Below, piece after piece: positions 1 through 10,069 of a stretch of 64,000 nucleotides of DNA; the first letter of the stretch is position 1, and every line of letters starts with the position of its first letter. The notes beneath the pieces are model-generated. The model saw nothing but the letters and a program-made list of their open reading frames with translations. It did no database searches and was not told the origin of the DNA. Both the position numbers and the translations under genes were made by a program. Origin of the DNA: Microvirga thermotolerans (GTDB lineage Bacteria; Pseudomonadota; Alphaproteobacteria; Rhizobiales; Beijerinckiaceae). The stretch lies in contig NZ_CP045423.1 in assembly GCF_009363855.1 (NCBI RefSeq), forward strand, positions 62,001-126,000. Reading direction: 5' to 3'.

Positions 1-1395
1 AAGCACCTCCTGATGATGATATCGGCCTTGGACGCGCCACTGCCGGATACGCCGGACAAGAAACTTTGGACATCGCGGCGGTCGGGCGAGGACGCGGTTC
101 ATGCGGCTTCCGAGCTGCTTGCGGATTGGCCGAGGCAGTTCCACGCCCACCTGCACCGCATTCGCGATCCAGACGCGGCGGGCCGCCATGTAAGCCTTCA
201 AAAGGAGTTCCCCGAGTTCTTCCGTCGGCTGTCACTCCGGGCTTTCTTCCCTGAGGACGCGCGGACAATCCTGCTCAAGGAGGCCGTGGCGTTCCTCGAT
301 GAGCACTGGACCGGCGATCCGGTGAAGTCACAGCGTCTGGCCCGCCTGGGCGGGGCGTTGCCCACCTCCAAGTGGATCAGCCGGGGACAGGCGGCGCGCC
401 GGCTTCGGGTGAATACACCTGCCATCGTGGATCTGGTCAACAAAGGGCTTCTCAAGGGGGAAAGGCGGGTGGCGGCCGGCTCCAACCGCCTGTGGATCGA
501 CCGGGCCGATCTTGAGCGCTTCGTCGTCGAAGAGAGCCGGCATGTCAGCCGGGAGGCGTTCAAGGCGACAAATGGCCTTTTGACCAAGCAGGAAATCGCA
601 CAGCGGCTCGGGGTCGACTTGCCCCGGGTTGTCCACCTGGCCGAGGCAGGTCATCTTGATCAGCGGGGCCGCTATCCGGACCTGTATTACACCGAGGCTT
701 CGGCCGATGGGCTGGTCGCGATGTTCGAGCGCGCGGCCTCGGGCACCCTCCCTCCTGGCCAAACCGCGAGTTCCCGACGCTTGGTCAGCGAACGTGGGCT
801 GCGGCAGGGACGCTTGTCCATCGACATCGTCAAGCTGGTGGAGGCCGTGGCGGCCGGCTTGGCCGCACCGGCGCACGTTGATCAGGCGAAATCCGGCCTG
901 CGCCGCTACTCGTTCGATGCGGACGAGATGAAGGCTCTGGCCCGGACCCTGAGCGGCGACACGACCCTCGACGTCGTCGCGGCGCAGAAGGCCCTGGCAT
1001 GCGGGACGAAGGACGTGCCGCGCCTCATTGCGGCTGGCCTCCTTGCAGACCTTCGGTCCGGCCTTGGCGACTGTGGTGGCAAGGGCGTGCGCCGGCGGGT
1101 GACACGCGAGAGTGTCGAGAACCTTCGGCGGGACGTGGCGCCATCCTCTGTGTTGGCGCGCGAACACGGCGTCCCAGCAAGCGCCTTCGACCGGCTTATG
1201 GCGGGGTTTGGGATTGAGCCGGTGCTCGCGCGGGCCGGAGAGAACACGCGGTCATTCTGGCGCCGAGAGGAGGTCGCGGCGGCTCTCGCAGGTCGGGAAG
1301 CGCGAAACGCTTCGCAGGAATTGCGGGAAAGTGATGGTGGATTCGCAGGAATTGGTGGTCAGAATTCGCATTCATGCGTGGAAAGAAATTCGTAA
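1..1395 (+). CDS. TniQ/TnsD-like transposition protein, 5'-truncated by window edge
   Basis: The frame is already open at base 1, so the gene starts outside the window; an internal ATG at 13 is unlikely to be the true start. The visible ~465 residues begin with a helical region (ADWPRQFHAHLHRI) resembling the middle of TniQ proteins. Two helix-turn-helix modules follow: around residues 125-175 (ISRGQAARRLRV...RLWIDRADLERF) and 190-225 (LTKQEIAQRLGVDLPRVVHL). TniQ/TnsD proteins choose the target site for Tn7- and Tn5053-type transposons. The repeat-rich element end just downstream supports this reading. I infer the family from the HTH layout and pattern, without a search. A stand-alone DNA-binding protein of another family is the alternative. 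Confidence 0.55.
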   Translation, partial: KHLLMMISALDAPLPDTPDKKLWTSRRSGEDAVHAASELLADWPRQFHAHLHRIRDPDAAGRHVSLQKEFPEFFRRLSLRAFFPEDARTILLKEAVAFLDEHWTGDPVKSQRLARLGGALPTSKWISRGQAARRLRVNTPAIVDLVNKGLLKGERRVAAGSNRLWIDRADLERFVVEESRHVSREAFKATNGLLTKQEIAQRLGVDLPRVVHLAEAGHLDQRGRYPDLYYTEASADGLVAMFERAASGTLPPGQTASSRRLVSERGLRQGRLSIDIVKLVEAVAAGLAAPAHVDQAKSGLRRYSFDADEMKALARTLSGDTTLDVVAAQKALACGTKDVPRLIAAGLLADLRSGLGDCGGKGVRRRVTRESVENLRRDVAPSSVLAREHGVPASAFDRLMAGFGIEPVLARAGENTRSFWRREEVAAALAGREARNASQELRESDGGFAGIGGQNSHSCVERNS

Positions 1396-1444
1396 GTGAT
1401 TGATTTTGCTTGAAGGCGATTCGCACTTATTGCGTGACTGTCCA
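1311..1444. repeat. Spaced TTCGCA repeats, probable transposon end
   Basis: TTCGCA occurs at 1311, 1342, 1365 and 1420, with TTCGTA at 1389, giving spacings of 31, 23, 24 and 31 bases. The 13-mer TTCGCAGGAATTG is repeated exactly at 1311 and 1342. Copies 1311 and 1420 continue into ATTGCG with the same spacing. Arrays of ~20-base direct repeats like this are the transposase (TnsB/TniA) binding sites at Tn7/Tn5053-type ends. The last copy is followed by a possible terminal CA at 1443-1444, so the element would read TGGACAGTCACGC inward. The exact boundary is inference. Confidence 0.5.
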
Positions 1445-1516
1445 AATCGCCGAAGCCGCGCGATCCCGGAAGATCGCGCCGCTCCGGTCGATCAGGATCC
1501 GCCCTGCCGGACGGTT

Positions 1517-1559
1517 CCGGCCCGGGTGCCGCTTCCATGAGCGCAGCGGCCCGGGCCGG
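1517..1559 (-). terminator. GC-rich hairpin after the sulfoquinovose operon
   Basis: Perfect 10-base arms CCGGCCCGGG (1517-1526) and CCCGGGCCGG (1550-1559) enclose a 23-base loop that can pair further. The hairpin begins seven bases past the stop codon of the last operon gene. There is no strong U tract on the minus strand, so it may stabilise the mRNA 3' end rather than be a classic intrinsic terminator. Confidence 0.5.
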
Positions 1560-1565
1560 ACCTTT

Positions 1566-3053
1566 TCACAGTCCTGCGAGGCAGACGTATTTTGTTTCGA
1601 GGAAGCCCTCGATGCCGTAGCGGGAGCCCTCGCGGCCCAGGCCCGACTGCTTGACCCCGCCGAACGGCGCCGCCTCGTTGGCCAGAAGTCCGGTGTTCAC
1701 CCCCACCATGCCGCTCTCCAGCCCCTCCGCCACGCGCCACACCCGCCCGAGGTCGCGCGTGTACACATACGACGCCAGCCCGTACTCGGTGTCGTTGGCC
1801 ATCGCCAGAACCTCCGCCTCGTCCGCGAACGGGATGATCGGCGCCAGCGGCGCAAACGTCTCCTCCTTCGCCACCTTCATCGTCTGCCGCACCCCGCTCA
1901 TCACCGTCGGCTCGTAGAACGTCCCGCCCAGCGCCGAACGCCGCCCGCCGGTCAGAAGCCGCGCCCCCTGCGCCAGCGCGTCCGCCACGTGCTCCTCCAT
2001 CTTCGCCACCGCCCGCGCGTCGATCAGCGGCCCCATCGCCACCCCCGCCTCGGTGCCGCGGCCCAGCTTCAGCCCCTGCGCCCGCGCCGCAAGCTTCTCG
2101 GCGAACGCCGCCGCCACCCCGGCCTGCACATAGATCCGGTTGGCGCACACGCAGGTCTGGCCGGCATTGCGGAACTTGGAGACCACCGCCCCCTCCACCG
2201 CCGCCTCGAGATCCGCATCGTCGAACACGATGAACGGCGCGTTCCCGCCCAATTCCAGCGACAGCCGCTTGATCCCTCCCGACGCCTCGCGCATCAGCCA
2301 GCGCCCGACCCGCGTCGAGCCGGTGAACGAGATCTTGGCCACCTTCGGGTTGTGGCAGAACTCCAGCCCGATCGGCTCCGCCTCGCCGGTCACCACCGAG
2401 AACACCCCCGCCGGCACCCCGGCCCGCTCCGCCAGCACCGCCAGGGCGAGCGCCGAGAGCGGCGTCTGCGCCGCCGGCTTGAGCACCAGCGTGCAGCCGG
2501 CCGCCAGCGCCGGGCCGGCCTTGCGGGTGATCATGCCGTTGGGGAAGTTCCACGGGGTGATCGCCGCGCACACCCCCACCGGCTGCTTGAGCACCAGGAG
2601 GCGCTGGTCGGGCCGGGCGGCGGGGATGATGTCGCCGTACAGGCGCTTGGCCTCTTCCGCGAACCACTCCAGATAGGCGGCGTTGGAGACGATCTCGCCG
2701 CGGGCCTCGGCGAGCGGCTTGCCCTGCTCGCGGGTCAGGATCAGGGCGAGGTCGTCGGCATGGGCGAGGATCAGCTCGTACCAGCGCCGCAGCACCGCGG
2801 CGCGCTCCTTGGCCGGGCGGGCGGCCCAGTCCTTCTGCGCCGCGTGGGCGGCGTCGATGGCCGCGCGCACGCTCTCGCGCCCGAGATCCGGCACCCGCGC
2901 GATCACCGCGCCGTCGAAGGGGTCGTGCACCGGGATCGTGCGTCCCTCCGGCGAGGCCACCCAGGCGCCGCCCACATACGCCGCCTCCCGGTACAGCGCC
3001 CCGTCCCGCAAACCCTCGATCCCAACCCCAACAGAAGGCGAATGCTCGTTCAT
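1566..3053 (-). CDS. Sulfolactaldehyde dehydrogenase (GabD-type aldehyde dehydrogenase)
   Basis: This 495-residue NAD(P)-dependent aldehyde dehydrogenase is of the succinate-semialdehyde dehydrogenase type. The ITPWNF motif places the conserved Asn at 169; the general base is Glu267 in LSLELGG and the catalytic nucleophile Cys301 in GQTCVC. The ATG at 3053 follows GGGAG and overlaps the upstream exporter stop by four bases. The same frame is open upstream over the next genes, but that part is a shadow. As the last gene of a sulfo-Entner-Doudoroff operon, its likely reaction is oxidation of 3-sulfolactaldehyde to 3-sulfolactate. Pathway position, not sequence alone, separates this from plain GabD. 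Confidence 0.85.
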   Translation of the reverse strand: MNEHSPSVGVGIEGLRDGALYREAAYVGGAWVASPEGRTIPVHDPFDGAVIARVPDLGRESVRAAIDAAHAAQKDWAARPAKERAAVLRRWYELILAHADDLALILTREQGKPLAEARGEIVSNAAYLEWFAEEAKRLYGDIIPAARPDQRLLVLKQPVGVCAAITPWNFPNGMITRKAGPALAAGCTLVLKPAAQTPLSALALAVLAERAGVPAGVFSVVTGEAEPIGLEFCHNPKVAKISFTGSTRVGRWLMREASGGIKRLSLELGGNAPFIVFDDADLEAAVEGAVVSKFRNAGQTCVCANRIYVQAGVAAAFAEKLAARAQGLKLGRGTEAGVAMGPLIDARAVAKMEEHVADALAQGARLLTGGRRSALGGTFYEPTVMSGVRQTMKVAKEETFAPLAPIIPFADEAEVLAMANDTEYGLASYVYTRDLGRVWRVAEGLESGMVGVNTGLLANEAAPFGGVKQSGLGREGSRYGIEGFLETKYVCLAGL

Positions 3054-3820
3054 TGCAAAGCTCCCAGAAGACGAATAACGGCAGGCGACCCGAGCGATAC
3101 GCCTGAAAGAAAGAGAAGCCCGAACACGATGCGGCGCATCGTGACCGCAGAAGCGGGCGGCGGCCAACGGCGCGCGACGTAGGTCGCGCCCATGACGACC
3201 GGGACGGCGAGGAGGCCCGACAGGGTCGTCCCCGCCGGCAGATCGCCGGACGCCGCCACGAGGCCGATGCGGAAGACGGCGTTGAGCGCGAACACGGCAA
3301 CGAGGGTCTCCCTCACCCTCACCAGAGACATGGGCTGCCTGTAGAAATGATAGACGAGGGGCGGGCCTGCCGTCGAGAACATGCCTCCCATCAGGCCCGC
3401 GACGGCCCCGAAGAAGAGGAAGGATGCGGCATTCGACCGCTGCGCCAGGGGCTCCGGCTTTCGCGCGAGCTGCAGGCTCGAGACGACGATGACGATTCCG
3501 AGGATCAGGCGCAGGAGATCGGCGCGCGTCCCGGCGAGCCATTCCAGCAGCCAGTAGCCGAGGAAGAGCAGCGGAACGCTCGCCGCCATGACGAGGCCGA
3601 ACTCCCGCCACGCCACGTCGCGCCAGCCCTTCAGGAGCATCTGCGTCGCGTTCACGAGCGTCAGGACGCTCACGATCATGGCCGCGTCCGGCAGCGACAG
3701 CAGCCCGGTCAGCCCGACCCCGCCCATCGTGATGAGCCCGAACGCGAAACCCGTCAGGGTCTGCGCATAGGCCGCGACGCCGGTGAGCAGGAGGAAGCCC
3801 AGGAGCGCTGCCGCCGACAT
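3050..3820 (-). CDS. TauE/SafE family exporter, probable sulfolactate exporter
   Basis: A 256-residue polytopic inner-membrane protein with about eight hydrophobic segments. It has the duplicated TauE/SafE architecture: a first half opening with AQTLTGFAFGLITM and a second half with GGMFSTAGPPLVYHFY. This family moves organosulfonates and sulfite across the membrane. Four-base overlap with the dehydrogenase and three bases to the glycosidase gene mean translational coupling. In characterised sulfoglycolytic bacteria a TauE-like protein excretes the C3-sulfonate end product, so export of sulfolactate is the inferred role here. Confidence 0.8.
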   Translation of the reverse strand: MSAAALLGFLLLTGVAAYAQTLTGFAFGLITMGGVGLTGLLSLPDAAMIVSVLTLVNATQMLLKGWRDVAWREFGLVMAASVPLLFLGYWLLEWLAGTRADLLRLILGIVIVVSSLQLARKPEPLAQRSNAASFLFFGAVAGLMGGMFSTAGPPLVYHFYRQPMSLVRVRETLVAVFALNAVFRIGLVAASGDLPAGTTLSGLLAVPVVMGATYVARRWPPPASAVTMRRIVFGLLFLSGVSLGSPAVIRLLGALQ

Positions 3821-3823
3821 GCC

Positions 3824-5827
3824 TCAGAGATTCCTCAGGCCCGCGAACAGGTCGCCGAAGCGCGACCCGGCGCGATGGAAGACCGGCGGCTGCCCGAAAG
3901 GCGCGGCTACGGTGACGTCGCTCCCGCCCGCATAGGTCTCGCCCGACCAGACATGGACCCACTCGGCGCCTTTCGGCAGATAGGTGGTCCACTCGGTCCT
4001 GCCCGCCTGCCAGACGGGCGCGACCAGCAGGTCGGGGCCATAGAGATAGGCGTCCTGGATCGCGTAGGTGCGCGCGTCGTCCTCGAAGTGGAGGAACAGG
4101 GGCCGCTGGACGGGCAGCCCGCGGGACGACGCCTCGGCCACGAGGGATTTCAGGTACGGGACCAGATGCACGTAGACCTGCGTCATGCGGGCGAAGTGGC
4201 GCAGCACCTCGGGATCCTCGTCGATCTGCAGATTGTCGCGGGGGCGGTTGCCCTCGTGGGTGCGCATGACCGGCGTGAAGGCGCCCATCTCCGCCCAGCG
4301 GACGATGAGCTCGGCCGTGCGCACATTGCCGAAGAGGCTCGTGTATCCGCCGATGTCCGAGTGGTGATAGGCGTTGCCGAGAAGCCCGGAGGACAGCGCG
4401 CCGCAGATCACCGTCACGAGGCCGTCGTGGCGCGTGAAGTCCACGGACTGGTCGCCCGCCCACAGCAGGGGGCAGTATCTCTGCACGCCCGTGAAGCCGG
4501 CCCGCATGAAGAACAGGACCTCGCCGGTCTTGCCGCGGCTCGCCACGGCGCGGGCGTTCACCTCGGCCCACAGGGTGGGCCATGCATTGTGCATCAGGCG
4601 TGCATCGACCCCGTTGGCGAGCGTCACGTCGATCGGCAGATACTCCCCGAAATCCGCCATCCAGCCGGAGAGCCCGTAGTCGAGCATGTTCTGGCCGATC
4701 ACCCGCTCGGCGAACCATGCGGCCGCCTCCGGATTGGTGAAGTCGACCACGCCGCACTCGAACTCGCCGAAATCCACGAGGGCCGTGTTCCCGTTCTCGT
4801 CCTTGGCGAAGTAGCCCGCCGCATCCGCCTCGGGGAAAAGGGAGCCGTCGACGGCCAGGTAGGGATTCACGTAGCCGAGGAAGCGGATGCCGCGATCCTC
4901 GAGCTCCGCCATGCGCTGGCGCAGCCCCGGATAACGGTCCTCGTTGGCCTTCCAGTCCCAGAACAGGCGCGCGCCGAAGGAGGTGTGGCGCAGGCCGACC
5001 CAGTCCTCGCACCAGAGGCCGCTCACCTTCGCGCCGGCCGCGACGATGCGCTCGAGCCGTTCGAAGGACCTGGCCCCGTCCTTCAGGCCGACGATCGCCC
5101 CGCCATAGACCCACTCGGGCAGGGGCGGCTGGCGGCCGAAGCGGTCGGACATGGCCTCGACCAGCGCGACGAAGGTCGGACGCGCCGTGAACTCGACGCG
5201 CTCCGGAACGGCCCAGATCTCGATCTCGTGGAACCCGTCCCGGCGGAAGTCGAACGCGGAATAGGCGGTCGTCTCCACATGCAGGGCATAGCGGCGCGAG
5301 GACAGATAGGTCGGCTGGGGGTAGTTGGTGTTCCAGTAGTCCCCGCCGGCCCGGCCGGTGACGTCCGCCTTGAAGGTGATCTCGGTCGTCTTGTCGCGGC
5401 CGACCCCCGGCTCCGAGGTCCAGAGGGGAAAGCGGCGGCCGCGCATGTCGAAATACGACATCTGCTCGCCGCCGCCCCACACATGCTCGCCCCGCTCGGC
5501 CTCGATCCGCAGCCAGATGCGGTTGATGGCGCCGTCATCGGCCCGGAAGGCGACGGAGCCGTTCCTGTCGTCGCCCGCGACCCGAAGGACGAGCCTGACC
5601 GGCTGCCCCGGCGCCTCGGAGAAGGCGATCTCCGGCCCCGACACGACGGCATGCCTGAGCGGCACGCGCTCGATGACGTAATCCTCGATGTCGAAATTGC
5701 CGCGGTACATGGCGATCCGCGCATCGCCCCGGCCGGCGAAGAGGCACGGCGCGTCGCTGCGATGGCGCAGGAGAACGGTCCCGTCGAGGATGAGGTCGAA
5801 GCCGTCGGAGGTGGTCTGGATCCGCAT
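3824..5827 (-). CDS. Sulfoquinovosidase, glycoside hydrolase family 31
   Basis: A 667-residue GH31 enzyme closely resembling E. coli YihQ. The nucleophile is Asp392 in GWMADFGEYLP and the acid/base Asp459 in WAGDQ. The residues that bind the sulfonate of sulfoquinovose can be aligned from memory with YihQ Gln262, Gln288, Arg301, Trp304 and Tyr508. Here they are Lys249, Glu274, Arg287, Trp290 and Tyr495, the KERWY variant known from the Agrobacterium enzyme. It should hydrolyse alpha-sulfoquinovosyl glycerol and other SQ glycosides to free SQ. No signal peptide is visible, so it acts in the cytoplasm after import. This gene fixes the substrate of the whole operon. Confidence 0.93.
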   Translation of the reverse strand: MRIQTTSDGFDLILDGTVLLRHRSDAPCLFAGRGDARIAMYRGNFDIEDYVIERVPLRHAVVSGPEIAFSEAPGQPVRLVLRVAGDDRNGSVAFRADDGAINRIWLRIEAERGEHVWGGGEQMSYFDMRGRRFPLWTSEPGVGRDKTTEITFKADVTGRAGGDYWNTNYPQPTYLSSRRYALHVETTAYSAFDFRRDGFHEIEIWAVPERVEFTARPTFVALVEAMSDRFGRQPPLPEWVYGGAIVGLKDGARSFERLERIVAAGAKVSGLWCEDWVGLRHTSFGARLFWDWKANEDRYPGLRQRMAELEDRGIRFLGYVNPYLAVDGSLFPEADAAGYFAKDENGNTALVDFGEFECGVVDFTNPEAAAWFAERVIGQNMLDYGLSGWMADFGEYLPIDVTLANGVDARLMHNAWPTLWAEVNARAVASRGKTGEVLFFMRAGFTGVQRYCPLLWAGDQSVDFTRHDGLVTVICGALSSGLLGNAYHHSDIGGYTSLFGNVRTAELIVRWAEMGAFTPVMRTHEGNRPRDNLQIDEDPEVLRHFARMTQVYVHLVPYLKSLVAEASSRGLPVQRPLFLHFEDDARTYAIQDAYLYGPDLLVAPVWQAGRTEWTTYLPKGAEWVHVWSGETYAGGSDVTVAAPFGQPPVFHRAGSRFGDLFAGLRNL

Positions 5828-5836
5828 GGAAAAGTC

Positions 5837-7496
<1,660 letters not shown>

Positions 7497-7506
7497 GGCC
7501 GGGACC

Positions 7507-8313
7507 TCAGTAGGCAGCGGCGGGAGCGCCCGGCGCGACGGGCTCCTCCCGCAGCGCGTTCAGCCATTCGGACGCGCGGCCCGTCATCAGGGCGATGTCG
7601 GACGCGACGGCCGCGTAGTCATAGCCGTAGCCGACGAACCGGCGCACCATGTCCGGGTTCGGGCCCACGATGCCGATCGGCTTGCCGAGCTCGGACGCCG
7701 CCCTGGCGGCCTTCGCGATCAGCGCCTGGACGTCGGGGTGGGCGATGTTTCCGATCTGCCCCATCGCCGCCGCGAGGTCCCCCGGCCCGACGAACAGGGC
7801 GTCGATCCCCGGGACCGCGGCGATCTCCGGCAGCCGCTCGATGGCTTCCGGCGTCTCGAGCTGCACGATGACGGCGACCTCGTCGTTCGCGCGCTTGAGA
7901 TAGTCCGCTGCGCGGCCGAACCGCGAGGCGCGGTGCACGGCCGCGACGCCGCGGATCCCCTCGGGCGGATACTTCGCGAACGCGACCGCCCGCCGGGCCT
8001 CCTCCGCGGTCTGGACGAAGGGAAGCATGATCGTCTGGGCGCCCGCATCGAGCACGCGCTTGACGAGCACCTGGTCGTTCCAGGCAAGCCGCACCACCGC
8101 GTCGGCCGGCGTGCAGCCGATGGCCCGCAGGATGTGGGCGAGGTCGGACACTTCGATCGGCACGTGCTCCATGTCGACGACGAGGAAATCGAAGCCGCCG
8201 CAGCCCAGCGCCTCCGCGGTCGCCGGCGCCGCCGCCATGAGCCAGGTGCCGAGGGGCGGCCGGGCCTCCGGGCTCCGCAGCCGGCGCTTGAAGCGGTTCT
8301 CGATGTCGGTCAT
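7507..8313 (-). CDS. HpcH/HpaI family aldolase, probable KDSG aldolase
   Basis: A 268-residue class II (metal-dependent) pyruvate aldolase of the HpcH/HpaI type. Visible active-site motifs are FLVVDMEHVP, the metal-ligand Glu in VQLETPEAI and the metal-ligand Asp in FVGPGDLAAAMG. In the sulfo-Entner-Doudoroff route this family splits 2-keto-3,6-dideoxy-6-sulfogluconate into pyruvate, which feeds central metabolism, and 3-sulfolactaldehyde. It lies nine bases after the dehydratase gene. A simple 2-keto-3-deoxy-sugar acid aldolase would have the same motifs, so the substrate rests on the operon. Confidence 0.84.
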   Translation of the reverse strand: MTDIENRFKRRLRSPEARPPLGTWLMAAAPATAEALGCGGFDFLVVDMEHVPIEVSDLAHILRAIGCTPADAVVRLAWNDQVLVKRVLDAGAQTIMLPFVQTAEEARRAVAFAKYPPEGIRGVAAVHRASRFGRAADYLKRANDEVAVIVQLETPEAIERLPEIAAVPGIDALFVGPGDLAAAMGQIGNIAHPDVQALIAKAARAASELGKPIGIVGPNPDMVRRFVGYGYDYAAVASDIALMTGRASEWLNALREEPVAPGAPAAAY

Positions 8314-8322
8314 GGCATGTCC

Positions 8323-10056
8323 TCAATAGATCGGCGGCTCGGCCACCGGCCCGGGAGCGCTCAGGAAGTCGAAATCGCAGCCCTGGTCCGCCTGCGAGAC
8401 GTGGCGCTGGTAGAGCGCGGCGAAGGAGCGGCCGTAGACGGGCGCCGTCGGCTTCCATTCCGCGCGGCGGCGCTCAAGCTCGGCCTCGTCGACCTTCATG
8501 TCGATGCGGCCGGCCTCCACGTCGAGCTCCACGATGTCGCCCGTCCTCAGGAGCCCGAGGGGACCGCCCACGGCGGCCTCGGGCGCCACATGCAGAATGC
8601 AGGTTCCGTAATGGGTCCCGCTCATGCGCCCGTCGCAGATGCGGACCATGTCGCGCACTCCCTGCTTCAGGAGCTTCTTCGGGATCGGCAGGTTGCCCCA
8701 TTCCGGCATTCCGGGCGCGCCGACAGGCCCGGCGTTGCGGAGCACGATCACCGTGTTCTCCGTGATGTCGAGATCGGGGGCGTCGATGGTCCGGTTCATC
8801 TCGGCGGGGCTGTCGAAGACGAGCGCCGGCCCGGAATGCTTGAGAAACTTCGGGCTGGCCGCCGAGGATTTCATGACGGCGCCGTCGGGCGCGAGGTTGC
8901 CGCGCAGCACCGCCAGCGTCTTGCCCCGGGAGAGCGGCACCACGGGATCGTCCTCGCCCCGGATGACGTCGTCGTTCCAGCACTCGGCCCCGGCGATGTT
9001 CTCGCCCAGCGTCCGGCCGTTCACGGTGAGGGCATCCAGGTCGAGATGCCGTTCGAGCTTCCCGAGCAGCGCGCGCAGCCCGCCTGCGAAGTAGAAGTCC
9101 TCCATCAGGTACTCGCCGGACGGGAAGAGGTTGGCGCAGACCGGCACCCTGGCCGCCATGTCGGACATGTCGTCGAGCGTCAGGCCGACGCCCGCCCGGC
9201 GCGCCATGGCGATGAGATGCACGGCGGCATTGGTGGAGCCGCCGAGCGCCATGTAGGTGACGAGGCCGTTGCGGAAGCTCTTCGCATCGATGAAGCGGGA
9301 AGGCTTCCAGTCCTGCCAGATCATCTCGACGATGCGCTCGCCGCAGGCCGAGGCCATGCGGGGATGCCCGCTGTCGGCCGCCGGGATCGAGGAGGCGCCC
9401 GGCAGGGTGAAGCCCATGGCGTCCACGATGGAGGTCATGGTCGACGCCGTTCCCATGGTGTTGCAGGTCCCGATGGAGCGGGTCATCCGGCTTTCCAGGT
9501 CGATCCAGTCGTCCCGGGTGATGTTTCCGGCCCGGAGCTCGTCCCAGTATTTCTTGGTATGGGTGCCCGCCCCGGTCTTCTGCCCGCGCCATTGCCCGTT
9601 CGACATGGGGCCGGCCGGACAGAAGATGACGGGAATGTCCATGCTGATCGCCCCCATGAGCAGCCCGGGCGTGGACTTGTCGCAGCCGCCCAGCAGCACG
9701 GCGCCGTCGACGGGATGCGAGCGCAGGAGCTCCTCCGCCTCCATGGCGAGGAAGTTGCGGTAGAGCATCGTGGTGGGCTTCACCATCACCTCGCCGACCG
9801 AGAGCGCCGGCAGCTCCACCGGATAGCCGCCGGCCTGCCAGACGCCGCGCTTCACGGCCTCCGCGCGGTCGCGCAGGTGCGAATGGCAGGGGCTCAGGTC
9901 GCTCCAGGTGTTGATGATGGCGACGACCGGCTTTCCGAGGAACTCCTCCCGGCGCAGGCCCATCTGCTGCGTGCGCTGGCGATGGGCGAAGCCGCGCATG
10001 TCGTCGGACGCGAACCAGCGCTGGCTCCGCAGCTCCTCGATCGTTCGGCGTGTCAT
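8323..10056 (-). CDS. IlvD/Edd family dehydratase, probable 6-deoxy-6-sulfogluconate dehydratase
   Basis: A 577-residue dehydratase of the IlvD/Edd superfamily, in the sugar-acid dehydratase branch by length. Three conserved cysteines for an Fe-S cluster are visible in LSPCHSH, LGGCDKSTPG and IGTCNTMGTAST. The C-terminal active-site motif is RICDGRMSGTHYG. It should remove water from 6-deoxy-6-sulfogluconate to give KDSG, the substrate of the downstream aldolase. The start at 10056 follows GAGGAG. Paralogues that act on pentonates are hard to separate by sequence, but no other sugar-acid genes lie nearby. Confidence 0.85.
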   Translation of the reverse strand: MTRRTIEELRSQRWFASDDMRGFAHRQRTQQMGLRREEFLGKPVVAIINTWSDLSPCHSHLRDRAEAVKRGVWQAGGYPVELPALSVGEVMVKPTTMLYRNFLAMEAEELLRSHPVDGAVLLGGCDKSTPGLLMGAISMDIPVIFCPAGPMSNGQWRGQKTGAGTHTKKYWDELRAGNITRDDWIDLESRMTRSIGTCNTMGTASTMTSIVDAMGFTLPGASSIPAADSGHPRMASACGERIVEMIWQDWKPSRFIDAKSFRNGLVTYMALGGSTNAAVHLIAMARRAGVGLTLDDMSDMAARVPVCANLFPSGEYLMEDFYFAGGLRALLGKLERHLDLDALTVNGRTLGENIAGAECWNDDVIRGEDDPVVPLSRGKTLAVLRGNLAPDGAVMKSSAASPKFLKHSGPALVFDSPAEMNRTIDAPDLDITENTVIVLRNAGPVGAPGMPEWGNLPIPKKLLKQGVRDMVRICDGRMSGTHYGTCILHVAPEAAVGGPLGLLRTGDIVELDVEAGRIDMKVDEAELERRRAEWKPTAPVYGRSFAALYQRHVSQADQGCDFDFLSAPGPVAEPPIY

Positions 10057-10069
10057 CTCGATGATCTCC

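Noticed and set aside
1566-5480. A single 1304-residue protein ending in the aldehyde dehydrogenase
   Set aside because: The first ~800 residues are out-of-frame readings of the glycosidase and exporter genes; the dehydrogenase has its own ATG and ribosome site at 3053.
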